Below the pieces are notes generated by a model. It saw only the letters and a list, made by a program, of their open reading frames with translations, was not told where the DNA came from and did not search any database. A DNA stretch of 64,000 nucleotides from Selaginella tamariscina (taxonomy: Eukaryota; Streptophyta; Lycopodiopsida; Selaginellales; Selaginellaceae), in assembly GCA_003024785.1 (NCBI GenBank), contig PUQB01000045.1, forward strand, positions 845,265 through 909,264. Direction: 5' to 3'. A program made the position numbers and the translations under genes. This document shows, in pieces, positions 34,755-44,998 of this stretch. How positions within the stretch are numbered: position 1 is the first letter of the stretch; every line of letters starts with the position of its first letter.

Positions 34755-35010
34755 AATATACCCAAGGCTCTGGAGAGATAACGCCACAGCGCAGGAGTTT
34801 AGTATACCACTTTTTATCAACCTGTATTACGAGCTTATGACTTAGTGCAGTGGTATATGTACATGACATTGTGTGTGTGTGTATACGCATGTATGTATAA
34901 GATGCACATACATCATATGTAACTTTTCAGGAAGTGCTAAAGCATAAGAAGAAAATGATGCAAGCGCGCTCTGGTTTGTCTCGAAAAATATTAGTTTGAG
35001 AGCCGTAAAA
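34755..35010 (-). pseudogene. NAPRT exon 9 and exon 8 fragments
   Basis: The minus strand shows an exon 8 remnant (CGAGACAAACCAGAGCGCGC, about 34925-35000) and an exon 9 remnant (about 34755-34840). They lie just downstream of repeat-family copy 5, so NAPRT exons resume in the same orientation after that gene. Confidence 0.7.
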
Positions 35011-35228
35011 CAGTAAGTTAAATATATTATTATAAACTTTTATATGCTTCACATTAATTTCTTACATAGTTTAGTACGAGATGTTTATACATATAGGCAT
35101 ATACTTTTATTCTTTAGTTGAATGCAGACAAATTGCGAGTATACCAAAATCAGTTTACAAATACAATTAAATATCTTAATTAACGCACACGCACAGCAGT
35201 TTTCTCATTTATTTGATATAGTTACTAA

Positions 35229-35864
35229 TTAAAAAATCTTTGGCTCTTCCAGCCTGTACCAAACCCTCCTGAGTCTCCCTTCCAAGCATCCAACACTATC
35301 TGTTTGGCTTCTTCATCCTTGAAGACAACCTCAATGGACTTAAGAACCCCAGGCTTTAATGGCTCGCTATAGTTGAACGAGTTAACTTCGCTGATCTCAA
35401 CCTCATCAGCAAGTTCCAGAAGTTCGTACAGGAAGTAGTCAACATGATCATCCGCCGGACGCTCGTTACCTTCCTCATCCCTCCACTCTGGCACTCCCTT
35501 CAAATACAGCATGTGTTTTCGCCGCTCCTGACGTTCCTCTTCCCACTGCTGCTTGGTGAAATCAGGAAGAAAACTCACTGTAATTCCCTTCCTCCGAACA
35601 ATGAACTTCATCCTCGACTGAGAAGCGCTTCCTTGTCTTCGAGCCTGGAACACTTTAGGACTACCTTATTGGTGTTCGGGATGCTGCGAACGACTTTGAT
35701 CAATGTCCATCTGCTTGAAGTACCAGTTCACTGCTCTCCAGCCGGCGATTCTCCATCAATTTCCCATCAGTCTGCCGTCCCTCCATCACTACGTTCATTG
35801 CACGCCTCTTCCGCTCCATCTCCTCTTGATCCTGCCACTCCAGCGCCACCTCCTCGTGATCCAT
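35229..35864 (-). CDS. RNA-binding-like repeat-family protein, copy 5 (beside the complete NAPRT)
   Basis: Lies 370 bp downstream of the NAPRT stop, with its own TATA box. It reads MDHEEVALEWQDQ, has small deletions in the first domain (35700-35780), then GITVSFLPDFTKQQWEEERQERRK and a complete second domain (VDYFLYELLELADEVEISEVNSFNYSEPLKPGV, split here by frame) ending at TAA 35229. As it is the copy next to the full NAPRT gene, it may be the ancestral arrangement that was duplicated. Function unknown. Confidence 0.6.
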
Positions 35865-35901
35865 GATCAAACCTTTTAGGTTGTAGAGGCCCTAATTGGC
35901 T

Positions 35902-35910
35902 TTATATATA
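35902..35910 (-). promoter_or_regulatory. TATA box of repeat-family copy 5
   Basis: Minus strand TATATATAA about 40 bp before the ATG at 35864. It is identical in the other four copies. Confidence 0.5.
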
Positions 35911-36232
35911 GATATCCGACGGCATATATGGAAAACCCAAATCAGACGGTTGGGATGGCTTTTTTATACTACGTACTTATGACCAAGCTTATGCTGGAAT
36001 ATACCGTGTATGTACTGTGTATAGTGCGTGCAAGTCCGTAAAATTGTTTCCAAAGCATGAGTACATATGCATGCGTTCATATATATGTTTTAATGGACAC
36101 ACTTAAATTGGGTGTGTGCGTGTGCATGCGTGCATCCATGCGTGCGTGTTTGTAAAATAAGAGCTTGCCGTGTTCTTTGTATTGAAGCAATCGAAGAAAT
36201 TATATAGAAAATATTTTCCTTTGTCCAAATAA

Positions 36233-38683
36233 TTACAGCAGCTCCCCAATAGGCACTTCACTCAACCATAACGAGTGAGTTAAGTCATAAAGCTTTTGAC
36301 TTACAAGCACCTGATAAGAAAATCAAATGTTAAACTAAAATGCACACGCACACGCACAACGCACATGCACCTTATAAGGTGTTGGACTATGACTACCACA
36401 CAAGTGCTCTTCCAACTGCTCAGAACAGTATAGCCTAGACTCTTCTAAGGATGGAAACTTCTCTTGCTTAAGACCTGTAATTATTTCTTATGTGAATATA
36501 TACATAACAAGCATTTATTTATTCATAATATTAGAATATACCAGATACTCCAGCCCAATAGCATTTGTATAGAGGCTTTACTCTTTGTGGTATCACAGAT
36601 ACTCTACCCATCACGTTAAATGGATCTCCACATAATATGCTTTTTCCAACCTAATTATACAACATGTTTAATTATTTTGTTAAACTACATAATAAACAGT
36701 TTACCTTGGGGACCGGTTCATCTTCTGCAGTAAGTACATCCAGTAGGGGCTGGTCTTGTTTACCATAGAGCCTGTAACACTGTTTCTTACATGGAATTGT
36801 GATCTTAAATTCGTCTGCAGAGATTTTAATCCGTGGTTGCCCATTAATCTCTGCTAGATTGTATACACACCGAGTGCAGGTTGTGTATAACATGTTACCA
36901 GATGAGTCCCTATCGCAAATATATCAATCTCATGCTCCTGTAAAATAATAAAAATGCTATCTATTTATACACATATACACACACGCCCTGTACCTCTTTT
37001 GTAATGCCTCTAAAATCTCCACAGTTACATATTACTTGCTATGATAGTCATGTTTCCAAACTCCGGAATACCAACTCCTTTTCGATAATACTAAAGAACT
37101 TCCTTGCTTGTCTGAGAAATATGCCAAGTCCCCTGAGTCTATCTGATACCTCCTGGCTTGTACCTGAGACAAGAACAATTAGTAAAAATTTAAGATAAAT
37201 ATTAATAATATGTTAATATTATACCCAAGGCTCTGGAGAGCTAACGCCACAGCGCAGAAGTTCGGTATACCACTTTGCATCACCTGTATTACGAGCGTAT
37301 GACTTAGTGCACAGGTGTATGTATACGACATTGTGTGTGTAACACATGTATGTATAAGATGCACATACATCATATGTATCCACCAGTGCGAAGAACTCTG
37401 CAGGAAATGCTAAAGCATAAGAAGAAAATGATGCAAGCTCGCTCTGGTTTGGATCGAAAAATATTACTTTGAGAGCCTCTGAGGAACGTAAAAAAAACAC
37501 CAATAGTAGTAATACAGTATTAAAGTTAAATAATTATTGTAAACCTGTATTTTAATTAGCAGCTTTGAACTAAGCCCATGAAGTCCTCACATATATCTTT
37601 CTTATTTGCGTAAACTAATCTTGTTTACAACTCTGAGGATTCTGTAAAATAGAAAAAATGTACTAAATTATTTACATATAAAAGTTAATAATAATAATAT
37701 TATTAATAATCTTAATAATGTTTAAAAGGTTAAGTCATATATATTATCAATATCACTTCATTATTATTTCATTACTGACCAGAAATGCACTCACAAAAGG
37801 TGTGAGTGTGTTCCATTACTAACTGGTATGTTGAAGAGTCGTCCAGCTGTGAGATTACTATAGAAGAAATAATTAAATTTAGTTAAATTAAAGAAGTTAA
37901 ACAAATATTAAATTAAATACTGAAATAATACCTTTGTAGCATCAAAACCACTAGATAAGAATACTTTGAAGCAGTAAGTCCTCATCCGGTCCCTATGGAA
38001 GTCATTAGCTTTTACACACACATACGCACACACGCTCACACGTATACACATACGTGAGCACAACGCAAGCCAAACTCAAGAAGTTTTCTAGATTTTCCAG
38101 CCACTACTCTATGCCTAGCAGCATTTGTTGCAACTAAGAAAGGAGAAATGTTGTTTCCAAATCTGCACAACCTGTAATTGAATGAATTAATACGTTATTA
38201 ATAATTATTAATCCATACCCATAATGGACCTTCAACCCTCAATGGTGAGAGAGGATAAACAATTGATCCTTGTGGAATTGCATGTATTATTACATCTGAA
38301 CCGTTGATCTTCTTTAAGCATTCATAAACTCTTCCTGCAAAGGAAGCGCCAAGGGTTTTATATATTCATATTGTTTTTAATGTAATTACCTCAACATTTG
38401 AAGGCATTATTGTATGAAGATATTTAATTTGATCTTCTTCAAACCTGAAAGATGATACAAATCTAATGCATTCATCCAGGCCAGCAAAGACTGTATAGTT
38501 CCCACCAAAAGGAGCTATTCGATGAAATAAATCAAACTGTTTTATAATTGCGATATTAAGTTTAATTATGTGTGTTAATAACTTGTTCTTACACTGCTAA
38601 ATCAAGGTGTTTTCCCGCCTTCCAATAAGCATATGCCATTGAGATATTGTACATTTCAGTAAGAACGGATTAATAATCGTCAT
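36233..38683 (-). CDS. NAPRT: Nicotinate phosphoribosyltransferase
   Basis: Catalyses nicotinate + PRPP + ATP to nicotinate mononucleotide, the first step of the Preiss-Handler NAD salvage route. About fourteen exons follow family order: MYNISMAYAYWKAGKH (start 38683), APFGGNYTVFAGLDECIRF, AIPQGSIVYPLSPLRVEGPLW, LVATNAARHRVVAGKSRKLLEFGLR, GFDATK, NIPVSNGTHSH, ICEDFMGLVQS, LASFSSYALAFPAEFFALVDTYD, MQSGIPNFCAVALALQSLGY, DSGDLAYFS, EHEIDIFAIGTHLVTC, PCKKQCYRLYGKQDQPLLDV, KSILCGDPF, CSEQLEEHL.GSHSPTPYK and LTHSLWLSEVPIGELL (stop 36233). Nearly every exon needs one or two one-base restorations (for example T at about 36871), fitting consensus error. Partial copies of exons 8-14 fill the 17-35 kb region. 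Divergent from STR9. Confidence 0.9.
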
Positions 38684-38777
38684 TGCTACTTCACAAAAGC
38701 CCTAATTCCTTGAGAGGTTGACGTATTTAACCTAGAGTTTAAATGAGAATATTCTGATTGTTTAATTAGGGTTTATA
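38684..38777. promoter_or_regulatory. Short divergent promoter between NAPRT and STR9
   Basis: Only 94 bp separate the two start codons, which point away from each other. No TATA box is evident on either strand. Confidence 0.5.
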
Positions 38778-39575
38778 ATGGCTATGGCTCCTATGCTACT
38801 TCCGCGACACAGGAACAGTTTTATATGCTCCGCTTCAATGCGAGTAAGCATTCTTTAATAGTATATAAGAAATCTTATATTATCTCAATATGAATTCTGA
38901 AGGACGCAAAGCAATTGGTTCAATCCGGTGCAGTAATCTCCGTGACCCCAAAGCAGGCAGCATTCATGGTATGTATGTAAAGAGACAAACATACACTTGT
39001 TCCTGTTACACTTGAACGCACACATAGACATAAATACACATGTGATGAATAGCAGGTGTCAAAGACAGGATATAAGTTGTTGGATGTGAGGCCAATATGG
39101 GAAAGAGAGAGATGCTACGTAACAGGTTCTCACCATGTTCCACTCTTTGTCGAGGATGAAGATGTTAGTCCCACAACATTGCTGAAGAAATGGATTCATT
39201 TTGGATACATTGGAATGTGGATGGGTCACAAGTTCACCACCGGGAATGAACAGTTTCTTTCCGAGGCATTTGAAGTCGCTGATCAGAACAAGGAGTCTAA
39301 GCTCTTGCTTGCTTGCGGTGAAGGTCTCAGGTGCGTGTGTGTGTGCGTGTGTGTATGTGAGAGAGAGATAGATTTCGTCACAGGTCGCTATTAGCGGTTG
39401 AGAAGCTGTACAAGGACGGTATAACAACATAGCTGGTTAGATGGTGGTTTCGGGAATGCCAAAAACACGGACTTTCCCCAAGTTGAGGGATGTGCAGACC
39501 TTCAGTATGCTAGTATTGGTGGCGTGGCACACTACTTCCTACAAATTACTTCTCTTCCAGAAAATAAAGCTTTAA
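38778..39575 (+). CDS. STR9: Plastid rhodanese-like protein (STR9 type)
   Basis: Exons 38778-38843, 38903-38968, 39056-39330 and 39384 on. The first exon looks like a transit peptide (MAMAPMLLPRHRNSF). The rhodanese domain follows: KTGYKLLDVRPIWERE, GSHHVPLFVED, LLKKWIHFGYIGMW, and the active-site loop ACGEGLRS with the catalytic Cys. This text is very close to what I know of Arabidopsis rhodanese-like 9. After CAAGGACGG, two one-base losses (39419-39421 and 39432-39435) break the frame; restoring one T each gives YNNIAWLDGGFGNAK and IGGVAHYFLQI. The C-terminal end is uncertain. The substrate is unknown for the family. Confidence 0.85.
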
Positions 39576-39652
39576 AAATGCTTAGATACTATCAAAAAAC
39601 TCAAATATTTATTAATACTACAAACGTTTTTAACCATCTACTTTGCAGGAAG

Positions 39653-39991
39653 TCACTCATTATGAGCCTTGCCAACAATGCTGTTCTTAATGGCATCAAC
39701 CTGGTGAGATCCAACGGGATGTCTTCCCTTGACATACTTGTACACCCACGCAACGGAAGACACGAACACGCCGGTGGAGACAAGGCCACCGATTGCAAGG
39801 CCGGCCACGATCGCCAGGGGAACCAGAATCGGGCTGAAGAATAAGAGCACTGGGGAGGATATGATTAACAGGAGAGTGGCGCAGCCTAGTAAAGTTGCTC
39901 CCGCTATGAGAGCCGCCGCCACGCTAAGCACGCGCTTGCGATCTGGAGAACGCTCCTTCATGTGGTGCATTGCCATGCGAGGATCCACCAT
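39653..39991 (-). CDS. Oleosin
   Basis: The start is taken at M-V-D-P-R-M-A-M-H-H (39991). An upstream in-frame Met at 40204 would translate the leader, which is non-coding in the twin gene. The protein has a basic N-terminus and a long hydrophobic hairpin with the proline knot SSPVLLFFSPILVPLAI (P-x5-SP-x3-P). The short amphipathic tail VYKYVKGRHPVGSHQVD ends early at TGA compared with its twin. Oleosins coat lipid bodies in spores and seeds. Shares an inverted promoter region with the gene at 40309. Confidence 0.9.
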   Translation of the reverse strand: MVDPRMAMHHMKERSPDRKRVLSVAAALIAGATLLGCATLLLIISSPVLLFFSPILVPLAIVAGLAIGGLVSTGVFVSSVAWVYKYVKGRHPVGSHQVDAIKNSIVGKAHNE

Positions 39992-40308
39992 ACTGAATAC
40001 GAAGAGAACGATGTGAAAAAAGCCAAGATACAAAAATAGAGATGGAAAATGTAGGGCTCCCTGTATACTTTTTATACAGGGTTTCATTCCGCATGGAAGG
40101 GACACCTGGACTGACACCTCAGCTGATGATTCTGGTAACGATACACCATAATACGGTGCGTGCGTGAAGAAATTCGGAATCTTAGAAACTGAATATTCTC
40201 CCATTCGTTATTGTCACACACTGCCAGGTGTCCCTTCCATGATGTATGAAACCCTGTATAAAAAGTATCCAGAGAGCCCTACATTCTCCACAGATAGTAT
40301 TTATCAAC

Positions 40309-40733
40309 ATGGCAAGCAGCACTGATCAAGTGGATCCTCGCCTGGCGATGCACCACATGAAGGAGCGTTCTCCAGATCGCAAGCGTGTTCTTCGCGTGGC
40401 GGCGGTTCTCATAGCGGGAGCAACTTTACTAGGCGGCGCCACTCTCCTGTTAATCATATCCTCCCCAGTGCTCTTATTCTTCAGCCCGATTCTGGTTCCC
40501 CTGGCGATCGTGGCCGGCCTTGCAATCGGTGGCCTTGTCTCCACCGGCGTGTTCGTGTCTTCCGTTGCGTGGTGTACAAGTATGTCAAGGGAAGGCATCC
40601 TGTAGGATCTCACCAGGTTGATGCTGTTAAGAACCGCATCGTTGGCAAGGCTCATAATGTGAGTGACTTCCTCCACAGCAAAGTAGATGGTAAAAACATT
40701 TTTGCAGTATTAATAAACATTGGAGTCTTTTGA
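40309..40733 (+). CDS. Oleosin
   Basis: Twin of the 39991 gene with the N-terminus MASSTDQVDPRLAMHHMKERS and the same hairpin and proline knot. Read literally it stops at 40605 after VSSVAW. Restoring one G in GTGGTG (40569-40574) gives the family continuation VYKYVKGRHPVGSHQVDAV and a tail to about 40733. Two TATA-like boxes (TGTATAAAAAGTAT, 40255-40268) lie 40-55 bp upstream. Confidence 0.85.
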
Positions 40734-40739
40734 TACCCC

Positions 40740-40875
40740 TCTCTCACGCACGCACGCACGCACGCACGCACACACACTAATCAGATTTTGTAATTAAGCA
40801 AATAAACATTATCTTCAATGATACAAATTGCTGATTTCTACAAATGCCACGATAGAGGCAGGCAGTGAGCAGATA
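40740..40875. other. Short intergenic with (ACGC)n repeat
   Basis: Contains (ACGC)5-6 at about 40747-40770. No gene. Confidence 0.5.
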
Positions 40876-41474
40876 ATGGAGCTAATTTCTTTACCATTGA
40901 GACCATGGCAATCCTGTCCAACAAATCCCTTAGAAATGAATTCCCAGCCGGGAACAGAAAATCCACAAAGCTTTTGTATAATTTCGAGCCCAGCAAGACG
41001 AGATTAAGAGGAAGAAAGTGGTTGTGGTGGGTGCTGGCTGGGCTGGTTTAGGTGCTGCTCACCACTTGACCAAACAAGTAATGTATATATCACACACACG
41101 CACGCACGCACGCACACGTTTGATTTGTATATATAACAGGGATTTGATGTTACAATTGTTGAAGCTGGAGCTCAGCCAGGAGGATTGGTAGCTGGATGGA
41201 ATACTGCAACTGGACGCTCGGTGGAGGGTCGGAATTCATGGTAACCCATAGATATATTTAATCAATCACTAAACAATGATTAATTATTCTTCACTTCAGG
41301 TTTTTGGTATCCTTACAAGAATATATTTAAACTGGTTGATGAACTTGGTGTCCAGCCATTTACAAAATGGACTCGGTCTTCACAGTACTCTCCCTATGGA
41401 CTTGAGGTATGCTTATGTAGACTACATAATACGATAAATTACACACACCAACACACACACACACACCCACACAC

Positions 41475-41534
<60 letters not shown>

Positions 41535-43477
41535 CTTTTCTCTGCAGGTGGAATCTCCAATCTTTCAGACCCTCCCCCGTTTGCCAAGCCCACTGGGCAC
41601 ACTCGTCTACACACAGGTCTTTACATAAACTGAGGTAGATTGGTTCTTAGTCTACACACATGCACACACACACACACACACGCAAATATAGTATCTATAC
41701 ATGACAAGTATGTTTGACAGTTTTTCAGGCTTCCACTTTGGGATCGCTTAACTGCACTTCCCTCATGTGCAGGTACTGTAAATTATTTTATTCTTTTCTT
41801 TTATAGTTACATTGCTATACATACAGTTGTCGATTTTGACAATAGTGATAATGCATGGAGGCGATATGATACCAGTAAGTACTTACATACAATATATATA
41901 TATGCATATAAATGCATTGATATATATATATGTAATTATTATTTGTAGTAACTGCTCGTGAGTTATTCAGAAATTATGGCTGCTCTGAAAGACTTTATAG
42001 AGATGCATTTAATCCAATGCTTCTTGTTGGGCTGTTTGCACCTGCGAACAATGCAGTGCATCTGCTGCACTTGGAATGTTATATTACTTCATACTTGCTC
42101 ATCAGGTGTGTGCGTGTGTGCGCGTGTGTGTATGTGTGTATACTACACACACTGCAGTTATGTGTATAAACACACACACACACGTGACATGTGCAGGCAG
42201 ACTTTGACGTTGTATGGTGTCGTGGAACTGTCGGAGATCAAATATTCAAGCCATGGCTACAACGACTCAAATCCAATGGCTGTCGTTTCTTAAGCGGGAA
42301 AAGGGTGACGGATCTCACCGTTAATGAATCCACCGGTGAAATCCGTGCCGTCCGATGCGGAAATGAGATCTTTTCTGCTGATGCTGTCGTTTTTGCTGTT
42401 GGGGTCACTGCTATGCAACGCATTGTCTCTTCAAGGTTGATATTATACATATTTAATTTATTATTGAATTATATATATCGAATTATTAATAAAAATCATG
42501 CATTTTTGTTTTTAGCTATGTGCTGCAGTCTAGTGAAGAGTTTCTAAACATACAGAACCTTGGTGCTATAGACGTTCTGGAGTGCGGTTATGGCTTGACC
42601 GTAAGGTGAAACTCATTAAACCACACACACACACACTTCATTGGATTGGTGGCATTTGCATTTTGCAGATTAAAATCAAGCATCCAAGTAATGCATGCTT
42701 TGGCTTTGATGAGACCACAGGATGGACATTCTTTGATCTTAATGCTTTGCACGACGAATATGCAAATGAGGAAGGGACTGTTGTTGGCTGATTTTGTAAG
42801 TTCACACACACACACACACATATAGAGAGAGAGAGAGAGAGAGAGATGGTTGAGGTTGATGTTAACTATGGAGTTTATTAGTATCATGCAAATCAGTTTC
42901 TACCATTAAGTGACGACCAAATTGTGAAGAAAGTGATGGTTATTTAGAGAAGTGTATACCGGAGTTTGGTTATGCACAAGTTTTGGATCAAGCTGTTGTG
43001 AGATTCCCAAAGGCCGTCACACACTTCTCTCCAGGCAAGTATATAGGGGCGTATAGAAATTAGTTTTATTGTTTATTTATTTATTTCAGGCTCATATAAA
43101 CATATGATGCGTGGGCATACAAGCTTTCCAAATCTGTTCATGGCTGGGGACTGGATTATCAACCGCCATGGGTCCTGGTCTCAAGTAACTCTCTCTCTCT
43201 CTCTCTCTATGTGTGTGTGTGTGTGTGTGTGGTGGTGTGTGTGTCTGTGTCTGTGTCTGTGTGATAATAGCTAATGTATTACACATCTATCTCACACACA
43301 AAGACACACACACAACATAGCTAGCAAATTTAATGTATTATATGATTCATACGTATTGTATTATATGTTTCACAAGATTACATAGATAATTATTCATTAT
43401 ATATTCTAAAGACCAAATCCATATGTATATCATATCTGCAATGAATCCATGTATTAATGCGGCTGTTCTGACCACTC

Positions 43478-43517
<40 letters not shown>

Positions 43518-43695
43518 ATAAACGCAGGAGAAAGCATATGTGACGGGTTTAGAAGCTGCAAACAACGTGATTAATTATTTTAAACAAGGAGAGACGGCCA
43601 GGATTATTCCTGTCGAACAAGACGAGCCTCACGTTTCTGAATTACGTGGCATTAATACACAGCTCAAGGAACAATTCAATGTACGGTCTTGGTAA
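40876..43695 (+). CDS. FAD-dependent oxidoreductase, amine-oxidase/phytoene-desaturase-like, plastid
   Basis: A Ser/Pro-rich plastid-type leader (MELISLPLRPWQSC) precedes the dinucleotide-binding loop VVVVGAGWAGLGAAHHLTKQ and GGLVAGW. Later blocks: FWYPYKNIFKLVDELGVQPF, RLPSPLGTLVYTQ, FDNSDNAWRRYD, ITARELFRNYGCSERLYRDAF, QADFDVVWCRGTVG, ADAVVFAVGVTAM, SNACFGFDETTGWTFFDLNA, VTHFSPGSYK, NLFMAGDWI and GSWSQEKAYVTGLEAANNV. Thirteen exons (e.g. 41140-41240, 41300-41406, 41548-41616, 42197-42435, 43528-43695) join in phase, given about five one-base corrections. The intron 43035-43089 uses a GC donor (CCAG|GCAAGT). Substrate not established. Confidence 0.8.
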
Positions 43696-43751
43696 CTGTA
43701 CGGTCTCTGCTTTTAATGTACGGTCTTTGCTTCAGGGCCTAACTGTACGGT
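43680..43751 (+). repeat. Four TGTACGGT motifs
   Basis: TGTACGGT occurs at 43680, 43697, 43717 and 43744, spanning the stop codon and early 3' UTR of the FAD gene. The GTAC core is palindromic. Confidence 0.8.
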
Positions 43752-43871
43752 GCATGTGTTGACCGATTCGAACCCTAGATCTTTGTATGCCAGGGGTTAG
43801 GGCAGACGGGGAGCGTCTTCTTCAGCTCGCATTGCTTGATTTTGGGCGCTTTCATCGTTCTCTCACCTAGG

Positions 43872-44034
43872 TCTGTGTCATTCATCAATTTCTCACTTAG
43901 ATTCTCAAGATTGATCGATTTGGGAGCGGAAAATCTCCTAGATCACAGATTGATCTGTGTCATTCATCAATTACTCACTTAGATTCACAAAAACTCTCGA
44001 TTTTGAGCGGAAAATCTCCTAGATCACAGATTGC
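43872..44034 (+). repeat. 82-bp tandem duplication upstream of apyrase
   Basis: The blocks starting TCTGTGTCATTCATCAATT at 43872 and 43954 repeat with an 82-bp period and end GGAAAATCTCCTAGATCACAG in both. They lie in the presumed 5' leader of the apyrase gene. Confidence 0.85.
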
Positions 44035-44187
44035 TCTTGTTTAGAGCTGGTGGTCAAGGTTAGGTGCAGCTGGAGGCCCCGGAAGCTACCGCATTGACCT
44101 TCTCTCCATCCAGGAAGTGGTGTCCGACACAGACAGGGCACGACTCCGGACTCTTTATCGGACAGCGAGGAGGAATTCGAGGAGAAG

Positions 44188-44953
44188 ATGAGGCCCTCGG
44201 CATGAGAGCACCAAGGAGAAATTCATGAAGTACAGGGGGATTTTGATCCTCATCTTGGTTCCTGTCGGCTTGATTCTTGCCATAATGCTGCTCATGCCCA
44301 GGACACCGTTCGATTTCTCCGTGACTGGTGTGACAGATCCGTTTGATCGTGAAGCATTTGGTAGCCAGAGCAGCTATGTTGTGATCTTCGATGCTGGGAG
44401 TTCGGGGAGTAGAGTTCATGTGTTCAGATTCAACACGGATTTGGAGCTTCTTCCCATGGGAGAAGAACTTGAGTTCTTCAAGCCAGGGGTAACATATACA
44501 CTATATATATGTAGACGCTTGTTTCTCTGTATGTGTATACACACATAGCTATCCGTTTTAGTAATTTTTTCCCTATAGCATAACAAGGGATTGAGTGCGT
44601 ATGCATCTGATCCTAAGCAAGCTGCGGAATCCTTACGGCCTTTGCTAGACCTTACTTTGAAGGAGGTGCCAGAAAGTCTCCGTTCAAAAACTCCTGTAAA
44701 GCTTGGGGTATGTGTATGTCCACTTTTTAACACACACACACACACACGCGTGTGTGTGTGTGTGTAGTGTTATAAGTTCAGCAGTGTAGTCACATATCCG
44801 CAATTATGTTTAACCTGATAAGACTAACTGTCACTTTCAGGCTACAGCAGGACTAAGGACATTGCCTGATGGTAAGGCGGATGAGATACTGCAAGAGGTA
44901 TGGATTTTGTTTAAATGCTTATTTTGTTGGTCATTTCATTGAAAGTAAATTAC

Positions 44954-44998
<45 letters not shown>

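Larger units (their letters stand above)
39598..40740. repeat. Large inverted repeat carrying two oleosin genes
   Basis: The arms (about 39598-40110 and 40227-40740, each about 510 bp) are inverted copies. They include each oleosin CDS, its 5' leader, the TATA region (TTTTTATACAGGGTTTCAT on the left, ATGAAACCCTGTATAAAAA on the right) and the 3' flank, around a spacer of about 116 bp. Confidence 0.85.

Noticed and set aside
40060..40204. An N-terminal extension of the minus-strand oleosin to 40204
   Set aside because: The mirrored leader of the twin oleosin is clearly non-coding and contains the TATA region, so the start is at 39991.
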